Part shown: piece by piece, positions 1-8,562 of the stretch
Layout of the letters: each line of letters begins with the position of its first letter
How positions within the stretch are numbered: position 1 is the stretch's first letter
Source: a virus
Strand: one strand, 5' to 3'
Length of the DNA stretch: 43,418 nt
IMG/VR virus record: IMGVR_UViG_3300004097_002025
Location: 1 to 43,418 of that record
Translations under genes and position numbers: made by a program
The notes under the pieces: generated by a model
The model's input: only the letters and a program-made list of their open reading frames with translations
The model's database searches: none
Told to the model about the DNA's origin: nothing

Positions 1-63
1 TTTTATAAATAGTGTATCTTTTTGATTTGTGTGTTTTAAACTTGTAATTTTTTAATTCTATAT
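1..63. other. Left-edge non-coding stretch
   Basis: This short A/T-rich stretch lies downstream of the adhesin stop codon. I see no hairpin terminator in it. It carries a copy of the CTATTTATA motif (coding-strand sense) at 4-12, which elsewhere in the window sits just before gene starts. A further minus-strand gene probably begins a few bases beyond the left edge. Confidence 0.5.
4..12 (-). promoter_or_regulatory. CTATTTATA start-proximal motif, edge copy
   Basis: The coding strand reads ACACTATTTATAAAA here. The core is identical to the copies before the tape-measure gene and the 1568-residue baseplate gene. If the spacing rule of those copies holds, the next gene starts about 11-12 bases outside the window. 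Whether this is a promoter or a translation signal cannot be told from sequence alone. Confidence 0.45.
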
Positions 64-3000
64 TTACGATATTATACCTGAATTACGAGTCAAATCTACA
101 ACTGAAGTTTCAACATCAAGTAAACAGTCAATTTCTCTAGCAGAACCTACAACAATTAACCCACAGCTTAATTCTCTACCCTCACCAATTACAATAAGTT
201 CGCAGTCATATATAGGTGGTGTTACTGATGGTGTTGGTGTTATTGATGGTGTCGGTTTTGGTCTTCGTCCTTGACAATCAACGTCTATATTAATGAATAG
301 TGATAATTCAACAAACGCCCCTTTTAATGGGTCGTCCTCTCCATCGCAAGTACTTGTTATAGTGTATGTATTATTTTCTAAATCCACTACCCAACTAATG
401 TCAGGAAATTGTTGTAATAATTGTTCAACAATCTGAGCCCATAATTCAGGTGTCGGAACATCCTGTAAATTATCACTAACATAAAAATCGTACTCACAGT
501 GTTGTGCACTTCCACCATAACTAGTACCAGAGATTGTTAAACAAGCGGACCAAACTGCGAAATTAAAATTACAATCTTGTCCGTTTATAATAGCCTCTAA
601 ATATGCTTCATATAAAATATCTTCAAAGCTTTTTATACTTGGCTCACCTGTTTCAAAAACTTCCTCACAAACAGTGTTTAATATATAATCTTCAATTATT
701 TCTACATCACATTCTATATCTACACTATTAATAAAAGTACATCCGTTAGAATCTTCAACTGTAACAGTATAAGTCCCACCTGAAAGTCCAGATAAGTTCT
801 GTTGTCCTACAACACCATTAGACCAATTTATATTGTAAGGCGGAGTACCGTTGTAGATTAATAGGGTTGCTGTGCCATCATTACCATTTATACAATTAGT
901 TCCATATAATACCGCTTCTATACCTTTATATAAACTATTTATCTGAAAATACTCTGTAACTACACACCCACTATTATCTGTCACTTGGACTTGGTAACTA
1001 CCTTCAGGTATATCTGTAATTAATTGTGAGTTTGAGTTAACACTGCTGTATGTGACAAGTACTTGACCATCACTAATTCTGGTAATTTCATATGTTAATG
1101 GATATTCTATACTTGTAGACCCACTTAATACGTCAATTATTACGGAACCATTATCAAGTCCGCATGTAGTACCTGACGTGGTAGTCTCTATTGTGAATTT
1201 TTCAATTCCTCTTATTGTTACCTCGGTTGTGTATACACAATTACGGTCTTTATCACTAACTTCAACAGTGTAAGTACCTATTGGTAAATTTGTAAAGACG
1301 TGTGACTGTCCATATTTTGTAACCGTTTCGGTTATACCAGTAGAACCTGTAATAGAGTACATAATTAACCCCAAGGTACCTTGTACATTTATTTCTATTT
1401 GTCCATTTTCACCACAATCGGCTTCAGTTGTGTTAACACCAACTACTGTGAATCCCGCAGTAGACTCTAAACTTATATTCTGTACTATAGAACAGTTTGC
1501 AGAATCCTCTATTAATATTTGATAAAATCCTCCACATAATCCTAACATTGTAAATTCATCACCTCCTTGTTGAACTTGTCCTGTTGTACCTGAGAACGTA
1601 TATGGTGGAGTGCCTCCAGTAATTATAACTGTCGCGTCTCCGTCACAATCAAAACAAGTAGGTTGTGTTGATAAAATTCTACTTACACCTAAGCTTGGTA
1701 TTGGGTTTATATTAAAGTTTTGTCTTTTTTGACATCCCTTACTATCTATGACTGTAACCGTATAACTACCTGCCGCCAGTCCTGTAATCGTGTCACTTGT
1801 TTGCCCATTAGACCACAAATATGTAAACGGTGGTGGCCCTCCTGTTATATTTGTAACCTGAGCCGCACCGGTATTTAATCCACATTGTGAATCACCAGTT
1901 ATTAATAAATCAAATTCAATATTATTACTTTCATCTTCAATAATAACAGTGTCTGTTTGATTACTTTCAAATAAACTGTCTGTAACCACACAATAGTATT
2001 CACCTTCAGGTAAGTTTATAAATGTTGTTGTATTATCATTGGCAGTAATTGTATTATATAATCCACCATATCTATATAATTGATACACTATTGGGTATGA
2101 TTCACTACTACCACTAATAGTTATAGCGCCTAATCCACCTTCACAGTCAATATTTGTATTGGTAATGGTGGTCTCCAAACAATCAGAAATAACAACAGTA
2201 AGTGCTGTTTGCCTACTTTCAGGCAGGGTACTATCAAAAATATTAAATACGTAAGTACCCTCAGGTAAATTACTATATTCAAATGGACCCAATCCCGTTT
2301 GGCTAGGTAGTGTTCCCGGTGTAATATTCTGTACGTTATAGGGTTGTGTACCTCCTGCTACTTCAATATATATACTTCCAGGTCTATTACATGAAGATGT
2401 TGCAGAATATACTACACTTAACGGTCCTTCATCACATTGTTGTACACAACTACTATTTGTTAGATTTAGTCCTTCGTAGAATAAACTTGTATCAACACAG
2501 AACGTTTCATTTATTGAATTTCCTACCCTTGCAATACCACAACAATCTGTAAACATATATGACCCAACAGTAGTTGCAGATACACAATCACCAATGTCAC
2601 AACAACTATTAATTTGCATTTCTGAAGGACCTATATATACGTTAGACCACTCAGGGGTTTCGGCATTTACAGTTTCAGTAGTATTGACATTAAATGGGAA
2701 TGTTAATTCATAACAATTACCATCGGAATGTTCAAAATACCAACCTATATTTGTCGGTGAAATGATATCATCATAATAATTTGTTTCAATTGCAAATTCA
2801 TATGGTCCATTACCATTACAATCATATAACAATGCCACATAAGCATTTGTTGGAACTCTACCACCTGGTAGTTCAGAAGGTGTAAGTGTAGGTGTTGTTG
2901 ATATAGTCGGTGTATTCGTAGGAGTTATAGGTGTCGTTATTGATACAGTCGGAGTTGGTGTATTTGATGGTGTCGATTCATTTATGCAAATACCATAACT

Positions 3001-3633
3001 AGTATTGTCTACGAAGGAGGTAAATTCTGTGCCGATTAACTCTCCAAAAAAAACTTCTAAATAATTACTATTATATGTGGTTGATGTGATTGTATATTCG
3101 GCTAGTTCACCTGAAACATTATTAAAAACTAAAGTACCATTACTTAATCCGTTAAGTGAGTTAAACAAGGAATCTAAGTCTCCACCACCTAGTGGAGTTC
3201 TATCTAATCTTACTGAACCATAGTTTATTGGCGCATCCATATTAGGGTCGGGATACGGTGGTAACATCGGGATTAGTTTAGTTATTAAGTAAGTATCAGA
3301 AGGAGTACTGCTTGAGTTTTCTCTAATAAACTGACCGACATAACCAGGTGAAGATGATTCACATACAGCTTCATTTAATATTGTTTCCTCTAATGGTGTG
3401 TTATCCTCTTCACACTGATAACACGTTCCGTATTCAATAAAACTACAGTCGTCAACATTAACTTCAAGTTTAACATTATTATTGTCTTTAAGTATTTGAT
3501 AACACCCGTGTTCAATAACATCACATTCTATGTTCCATGTTTCCCCAATAGATAAGTGTGAAGTACCATCAATTGTAATTCTATATCTTTTAGAATTACT
3601 ACAATTTTGTATTATATATTTATTGGTACTCAT
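64..3633 (-). CDS. Tail-fibre/adhesin protein with SprB-like repeats
   Basis: This 1189-residue protein is the last gene of the fibre cluster and probably a distal receptor-binding protein. The N-terminal 100 residues form a small Cys-containing domain. A Thr/Pro-rich linker lies at about residues 220-255. About residues 410-975 hold seven SprB-like repeats of roughly 80 residues, each starting near a Cys, with cores such as GGTPPYT and GSYTVTV and often ending in GC. A second T/P linker (PTPSITPTPS) lies near the C terminus, followed by short tandem motifs (CELIVIGEGREL, CGLIVVGSAREI, then a weaker third). SprB repeats are known from flavobacterial gliding adhesins, so host-surface binding is inferred. 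The ATG overlaps the upstream stop as ATGA. Residues about 1010-1121 resemble the C terminus of the upstream neighbour. The exact fibre position is unknown. Confidence 0.75.
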   Translation of the reverse strand: MSTNKYIIQNCSNSKRYRITIDGTSHLSIGETWNIECDVIEHGCYQILKDNNNVKLEVNVDDCSFIEYGTCYQCEEDNTPLEETILNEAVCESSSPGYVGQFIRENSSSTPSDTYLITKLIPMLPPYPDPNMDAPINYGSVRLDRTPLGGGDLDSLFNSLNGLSNGTLVFNNVSGELAEYTITSTTYNSNYLEVFFGELIGTEFTSFVDNTSYGICINESTPSNTPTPTVSITTPITPTNTPTISTTPTLTPSELPGGRVPTNAYVALLYDCNGNGPYEFAIETNYYDDIISPTNIGWYFEHSDGNCYELTFPFNVNTTETVNAETPEWSNVYIGPSEMQINSCCDIGDCVSATTVGSYMFTDCCGIARVGNSINETFCVDTSLFYEGLNLTNSSCVQQCDEGPLSVVYSATSSCNRPGSIYIEVAGGTQPYNVQNITPGTLPSQTGLGPFEYSNLPEGTYVFNIFDSTLPESRQTALTVVISDCLETTITNTNIDCEGGLGAITISGSSESYPIVYQLYRYGGLYNTITANDNTTTFINLPEGEYYCVVTDSLFESNQTDTVIIEDESNNIEFDLLITGDSQCGLNTGAAQVTNITGGPPPFTYLWSNGQTSDTITGLAAGSYTVTVIDSKGCQKRQNFNINPIPSLGVSRILSTQPTCFDCDGDATVIITGGTPPYTFSGTTGQVQQGGDEFTMLGLCGGFYQILIEDSANCSIVQNISLESTAGFTVVGVNTTEADCGENGQIEINVQGTLGLIMYSITGSTGITETVTKYGQSHVFTNLPIGTYTVEVSDKDRNCVYTTEVTIRGIEKFTIETTTSGTTCGLDNGSVIIDVLSGSTSIEYPLTYEITRISDGQVLVTYSSVNSNSQLITDIPEGSYQVQVTDNSGCVVTEYFQINSLYKGIEAVLYGTNCINGNDGTATLLIYNGTPPYNINWSNGVVGQQNLSGLSGGTYTVTVEDSNGCTFINSVDIECDVEIIEDYILNTVCEEVFETGEPSIKSFEDILYEAYLEAIINGQDCNFNFAVWSACLTISGTSYGGSAQHCEYDFYVSDNLQDVPTPELWAQIVEQLLQQFPDISWVVDLENNTYTITSTCDGEDDPLKGAFVELSLFINIDVDCQGRRPKPTPSITPTPSVTPPIYDCELIVIGEGRELSCGLIVVGSAREIDCLLDVETSVVDLTRNSGIIS
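213..258 (-). repeat. Thr/Pro linker repeat tract (adhesin C-terminal part)
   Basis: Degenerate GGTGTN-type repeats on the plus strand encode a PTPSITPTPSVTP linker in the adhesin. Similar tracts occur at 2878-2975 in the same gene and at three places in the gene at 8559-10094. Such shared low-complexity DNA could allow recombination between fibre genes. Confidence 0.6.
2878..2975 (-). repeat. Thr/Pro linker repeat tract (adhesin N-terminal part)
   Basis: This tract of about 100 bases of degenerate GGTGT/GGAGT repeats encodes a run of TP, TPT and SITTP units. It separates the N-terminal domains of the adhesin from the central DCNG-type and SprB-like domains. It is the longest of the five T/P tracts in the window. 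Confidence 0.6.
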
Positions 3634-6581
3634 TTCTCACACTTTATATTTATATTCACCCCAACATTTATTTGTAATTTTTGACCTAGAAGTGTGTTAT
3701 CACAATCCAAACTATAAATATTTATAGTATTTTCATTTAATTCATATCCGATTCCTTGTGTTTGTAAACTATTAAAAGAATTAGTTAAGGCCGTTATCCA
3801 CTGATTGTCAGTAGGCACATCTCCTCCACCATATCCTGTGTAAAATAAATCTTGCACTAATAAAACCCCATTTAATCTTATATCTACATACCAAAGACTA
3901 GTTAATGTATTAAGTATACAATCATTTATTGTATACCCTTCTTGTGAAGCCGAACTTGTTACACTATTAATAAGTGTTGTTTGAAAGTTTTCTACCTCGA
4001 TATCACAGACCAACTCTTGTTTAGGACAGTCCGTGGGTAATAATTGACCATTATAGACACAAGGTATACATGGTATCGGTATTATCTCACACCCTCTTTG
4101 CCTTCTCCATACTACTTTTTGTCTCTGTAGCACGTTATTTTCCATTTTTTGACCCCCCATCCATATTGTTGTGGCGGGAATCATTTGCTCAACAAGTTTC
4201 ATCCAATAATCACCAATACCGTTTGTGAAATCAATCATTTTTTGGTATGTGTATTTATTAGACGGTATACCTACAGTATCCTCTGACTGCATGTATTTCC
4301 AATAAACTGATTGTAGTGTGGGGTATCCACCACCTTTACCGTCCGTAATCGTTTGTCTATTACGAACATTAATCATGTTACGATAAAAAGTTTGTGCGAA
4401 CTCAAAAAAAGTTTTTTCTTTGGGTTTAGGGTTAATCACTGTCCAATCAATACCATAAGGATATGGATATGGTGTTGTTAAACCTGTAGATGGGAATGGG
4501 TAATCATATTTTTTTGACATTTGCCATATATCGTATACGATACCTTTACCCATATTAAGACCTAAATCAACATTTTTAGCGTTTAATACTAATTTTTCGT
4601 TATCTATGTTATAATAAGCGTTATATCCCGCTTCTGTATTTCTTCTTAGTCCAAGTTCGTTATCTGTCCAAGATTTATTATTGTCATAAGTCCTTGTTAA
4701 ACCAAAACCTAAAGACATATATGGGAATTTTCTAAATCTATCGAAATATTTTTGTCCGTATGTAAACTTTTCTAACTTAGTCTGTACATCAGGATTTTGT
4801 CCTGTAAATGTTGAAGTCTCTCTGTCTAATATTTCAGGCGCCCTATGAGCTGGTGTTTGTTCATACCATCCGGCACCTTTTTCAAAGAACATTTCATCCG
4901 TAGGTGTAGGTGCTTTTGGGTATCCGCTATCATCCACAGGGTAATCACTTCTAATAGTATCAACATTTGTTAAAACTGTTTGTGTAGTAAATCCTGTATA
5001 TGTTACACCTGAAATACTAAATGTTATATTTGGGTCTAAAACAGGTAATTCTTCGGATTTTGTACCTCCTGTTATTGAAGTGAATTGATTGTCGAATTTA
5101 TTAACATTAATCGGTCCATCTGCCAAATAAATAATTTCGTTAAAATCAATAAGTGCTTCAGGAGCGCCAATCATCCTCATTAAAGCCTCAATAGAACGTC
5201 GAGTACCTTTAGATTTAAACAAATAAGCGGAATTTAATATTAAATTTCTATAATATTGATAATCTATCTCTGTTGGAGTCTTATCTACTGACTGTCCTGA
5301 GTATAATGAGTTTTTACCGTTCCCAAAAACACTCTCTAAGAAATTATCTTTGGTAATCATGGACACGTTTGGGTCCCAACCAACGGTTTCGGCTAAATTT
5401 TTTAATAATTGTGAAGGTATGTCGTCTTTAATAGTATAATTAACTGAATTTATATATGCTAAGGCATCTATAAATTTTTTAACTTCGTCAAAACTCCTTC
5501 CATAAATCTGAAATACTTTTTCTACTTTTTTTGTTTGAGTATCAAAATCCCTTAAACTTCCAGATGTTAAAAATCTTGTAATTAAATTACTCTTATAAGC
5601 ATCTAAATCATCTGCAATTAAATTTAATTTACTTAAATAACTTTCAAATTTATTTGTTCTAATATCTAAATTCCAAAAACCATCTAACGCCCAAGTAACT
5701 GATTCATTGGCCTTATAAAAAGAACCGTTGTCGGCTTCTCTTATAATTTCAAATTTAGAAGTATATTTTGGAGTCACCAACCTATTTAATAAAAAATCTT
5801 CAACTTCATCAAATGGGTCTTTAAATGCCTTTTCGGTTTCAAAACTATTAGGTTTTAATATAATACTACTAACAGACTCACTTTCACCACTAAATGGGTT
5901 TCCCTCTACAGTAATTTCTACAGTACCCGCAGATAATCTAAGGGATGGTTCAAAATCAACAAATTTGTATTCAGTTTGTAAATCACTAAAATATAAAGAG
6001 TATTTTAAAAAATTACGAGTTAAATTCCTTAGTGGACTTACCTCCATAGGTCTAACTTGAATATTCCTATCAGCATTTTGTGAATAATCAATATCAAATG
6101 GGTTTTTAAATCTTTGTACATCAATATTAAACGTAGTTAAACCTTCAATAATATCATAAACAATATTATATGCAGTATAACCAGTTTGTAAGTCATAGTA
6201 TTTTTGGTCTATTTGTATGGCGGCAGGAAAATAATTTATAACTTTTGTAGTGGAAACTGAAAACCTTTTTCGTGTTGAACCATATAGTGAAAAATTAGTG
6301 ACTTTAGTAATATCATAGTTAGGGTAAACTTGGAAGTTTTTCGCCATAACTATTTTTGACTCCTCTATTGAATCAAAATCTAAATCACTGAGTGATATAG
6401 ACTCTGAGAAAACTCCTGTATTAAATGTTCTATTTACTTTTTCAACTACATTTGTTGTAAACTCAAAATTAGCCTGCGTAAGACCTCCACCATCGACAAG
6501 TTGGAATCCAACTAAATCGTCTGAGAATGTTCCCTTAGCATTCGGTGGGGATGGTGGGTATCTATACTTTTTATCTGACAT
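3630..6581 (-). CDS. Large baseplate/tail protein with gpI-like region
   Basis: This 983-residue virion protein is encoded between the baseplate proteins and the terminal adhesin. Its middle part (about residues 330-490) includes FQIYGRSFDEVKKFIDAL, ETVGWDPN and KGTRRSIEALMRMIGAPE. The KGT motif followed by a helix and a glycine recalls the P2 gpI/Mu gp48 type of tail protein, which links the baseplate wedge to fibres; this is a resemblance by eye only. A Cys cluster (CEIIPIPCIPC) near residues 840-850 precedes a C-terminal domain of about 110 residues that resembles one in the next protein. The start overlaps the upstream stop as TAATG, which suggests translational coupling. I see no enzyme motif. 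Confidence 0.6.
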   Translation of the reverse strand: MSDKKYRYPPSPPNAKGTFSDDLVGFQLVDGGGLTQANFEFTTNVVEKVNRTFNTGVFSESISLSDLDFDSIEESKIVMAKNFQVYPNYDITKVTNFSLYGSTRKRFSVSTTKVINYFPAAIQIDQKYYDLQTGYTAYNIVYDIIEGLTTFNIDVQRFKNPFDIDYSQNADRNIQVRPMEVSPLRNLTRNFLKYSLYFSDLQTEYKFVDFEPSLRLSAGTVEITVEGNPFSGESESVSSIILKPNSFETEKAFKDPFDEVEDFLLNRLVTPKYTSKFEIIREADNGSFYKANESVTWALDGFWNLDIRTNKFESYLSKLNLIADDLDAYKSNLITRFLTSGSLRDFDTQTKKVEKVFQIYGRSFDEVKKFIDALAYINSVNYTIKDDIPSQLLKNLAETVGWDPNVSMITKDNFLESVFGNGKNSLYSGQSVDKTPTEIDYQYYRNLILNSAYLFKSKGTRRSIEALMRMIGAPEALIDFNEIIYLADGPINVNKFDNQFTSITGGTKSEELPVLDPNITFSISGVTYTGFTTQTVLTNVDTIRSDYPVDDSGYPKAPTPTDEMFFEKGAGWYEQTPAHRAPEILDRETSTFTGQNPDVQTKLEKFTYGQKYFDRFRKFPYMSLGFGLTRTYDNNKSWTDNELGLRRNTEAGYNAYYNIDNEKLVLNAKNVDLGLNMGKGIVYDIWQMSKKYDYPFPSTGLTTPYPYPYGIDWTVINPKPKEKTFFEFAQTFYRNMINVRNRQTITDGKGGGYPTLQSVYWKYMQSEDTVGIPSNKYTYQKMIDFTNGIGDYWMKLVEQMIPATTIWMGGQKMENNVLQRQKVVWRRQRGCEIIPIPCIPCVYNGQLLPTDCPKQELVCDIEVENFQTTLINSVTSSASQEGYTINDCILNTLTSLWYVDIRLNGVLLVQDLFYTGYGGGDVPTDNQWITALTNSFNSLQTQGIGYELNENTINIYSLDCDNTLLGQKLQINVGVNINIKCEK

Positions 6582-7489
6582 TACTGAGTTATATTCGTGA
6601 AGTTTTTACTGAAATCTATATTTGTACCTCTGTCTTGTCTAACTTCATACAATAGATTATTAAACTCATCTCGAATCTCGTAAAGGTTGTATTGTTTGTA
6701 TATATTAAGGTCTGTATCATAAAGAGTGTAAACACCGTCTTCGATAGATTTTGTTTGATTCCCGTAAAGAGCAATGGCGAGTGTATCAATGTCATGTTCA
6801 GCCATTTCAATATCCAATGTTATAGGGTTAAAAAACGTATTAGTTATTATTATGTTTTGGTTAGGCTGTCCAATAAAAGGAGTTGCGTTTGGTTTATTAG
6901 TTGGTGCACTAGCAGGTGTTAATGTACAAAATAATAAATCACTACCACTATCAACATACCTATACCTAATAGATTTTTGTGAACTATTAGTTAGATTTGT
7001 AACTACAGGCTCACAATAAAAAGAAGACGTAATTATTCTATAAAAATTTGTTATTTTAGTTCCGTCATTGTTTAAATACTCAACTCTATATCCAACCAAT
7101 CCCTGATTTACAAATTTATTTCTATACTCCGTTGGTACATTATTTAAATCAATAATAATACCTTTTACATTTGGTAATGCTGATAGTACCCCGCAGTCAG
7201 TAATACTAGTTCTAATTTCTGAAGGTCTAATATATAATGTATAAATTCCTAATCTATTAAATTCTTCAGCAGGTAACTTTAAATTATATAAACCTCCTAA
7301 TATTTCTATATCCGCATTTCCATCAGTATCCTGATTGTGAAAATAAGGAGTTAAAATATCAGCAGAATTTAATTTTTTTAATTCAAAATTATTTGTAACA
7401 TCTCTAGATGGGGTATAATTGACTATTATATCCACGTCATCAGGTGACATATCCGCTGGTCGTGTTGTTCCGTAAGTACCTAGTGCCAT
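6581..7489 (-). CDS. Putative virion structural protein, 302 residues
   Basis: I do not recognise the family. The protein is soluble-looking, with no signal peptide, membrane segment or enzyme motif. Its middle half reads as beta-rich (LYNLKLPAEEF, LYTLYIRPSEI), and it has a run of short loops rich in Asn, Thr and Pro. Its place inside an unbroken series of baseplate and fibre genes, five bases after its upstream neighbour and overlapping the downstream one by a single base, argues for a virion component, perhaps a connector between wedge and fibre. The ATG start fits the A/T-rich, SD-free leaders seen throughout. Confidence 0.55.
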   Translation of the reverse strand: MALGTYGTTRPADMSPDDVDIIVNYTPSRDVTNNFELKKLNSADILTPYFHNQDTDGNADIEILGGLYNLKLPAEEFNRLGIYTLYIRPSEIRTSITDCGVLSALPNVKGIIIDLNNVPTEYRNKFVNQGLVGYRVEYLNNDGTKITNFYRIITSSFYCEPVVTNLTNSSQKSIRYRYVDSGSDLLFCTLTPASAPTNKPNATPFIGQPNQNIIITNTFFNPITLDIEMAEHDIDTLAIALYGNQTKSIEDGVYTLYDTDLNIYKQYNLYEIRDEFNNLLYEVRQDRGTNIDFSKNFTNITQ

Positions 7490-7494
7490 TATTC

Positions 7495-8562
7495 TTATTG
7501 TTCATTTATTTTAAAGAAACCATAACCATATGGTATTAGGTCTCCTAAGTTATCTATTTCTCCTAATCTTTGTAATCCTTCAAATGCAGTATTTTTTCCT
7601 CTATCAATAAATATTTGAGATTGTATTTCTGGTGAGCTAACTACTCCAAATAATACTTCTTCTTTAGTAATTGGTTCTGCAACCAGCATTTCTTGTGTAA
7701 AACCACTAGAATTCATAACAAAAATTGTTTTACCGTTAGGGTAATCATAATAATCTACCCCTAATATTGTGTATCCGGTAAATTGTGGATTTATATCTGT
7801 TACTTGACCATAATCACTTCCTCTCCTACTTACAACAACTGAAGTATCGTAGCTTGTGTTCCCATATAATTTTAAATCAGTTAATTTAGAATGGGTATAT
7901 CCTGATATTAAAATTTCTTGATTAAAAACCTGAGACGAGACATTATTTTCAGAATCACCAGTAAATATAAAATTATAACTTATAGGTATGTTAGCCCAAT
8001 TACCTCCTTGTGGTGTGAATGTTATATTACCTAACGGGTTTGTTATTTGTATATTTTGAATGGGTATTGTTATGGTTTTTTCGATTTTTGTCGTTCCCCA
8101 TGGATTTACTTGTTTAAGTACTATTGTGTACTGAGATGGTGATAATGGGTATTGATGTTCAAGATAATTAGGAAATAATGTATTAAATGGTTCTGTTATA
8201 CCATCTCCCCAATCTATCGTATATGATGATAGTTTTAGAAACTTTTTTAATTCATCTGAGGTATTATAAACTTTTAATGTGTATGGAAAATTACTATCAC
8301 CACTAAAAATAAAATTATTAACAACATCTTTCTGTAAAACAAAACCATCAAAACCACTATAGAAACCTATATCATCAAAACTTTGTGTAAATGTTATTGG
8401 TATTGTTAAACCCGTTAATAAACTACTTCCATCTGTTCCACCACTTAAAATTTGTGACATCCCTGAATAAACACCAAAAGTATTTCCACTACTTGTGATG
8501 TCAAAAATATCATCCTTAAGTGATTCAGGAGAAATTTTAATATATTGTGTTTGTTGTTTCAC
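7495..8562 (-). CDS. Putative structural protein with PKD-like segment
   Basis: This 355-residue protein lies in the fibre cluster. Residues about 110-170 contain YTIDWGDGITEPF and later EHQYPLSPSQYTIVL, the WGDG plus H-x-Y-xx-xG-x-Y arrangement typical of PKD-like beta-sandwich domains. The remainder is rich in Ser, Gly, Thr and Tyr with repeated SGD and GYT patterns, as in tail-fibre proteins. It starts with GTG: the four-base overlap GTGA joins it to the previous gene. Attachment or fibre-connector function is inferred from position only. Confidence 0.55.
   Translation of the reverse strand: MKQQTQYIKISPESLKDDIFDITSSGNTFGVYSGMSQILSGGTDGSSLLTGLTIPITFTQSFDDIGFYSGFDGFVLQKDVVNNFIFSGDSNFPYTLKVYNTSDELKKFLKLSSYTIDWGDGITEPFNTLFPNYLEHQYPLSPSQYTIVLKQVNPWGTTKIEKTITIPIQNIQITNPLGNITFTPQGGNWANIPISYNFIFTGDSENNVSSQVFNQEILISGYTHSKLTDLKLYGNTSYDTSVVVSRRGSDYGQVTDINPQFTGYTILGVDYYDYPNGKTIFVMNSSGFTQEMLVAEPITKEEVLFGVVSSPEIQSQIFIDRGKNTAFEGLQRLGEIDNLGDLIPYGYGFFKINEQ

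Noticed and set aside
213-2975. The T/P repeat tracts as a diversity-generating retroelement or CRISPR
   Set aside because: No reverse transcriptase, template/variable repeat pair or regularly spaced identical repeats are present; they simply encode Thr/Pro linkers.
3647-3655. T4-type late box TATAAATA before the adhesin gene
   Set aside because: It is a single match in very A/T-rich coding DNA, in the opposite orientation to the recurring motif; not strong enough as a separate feature.
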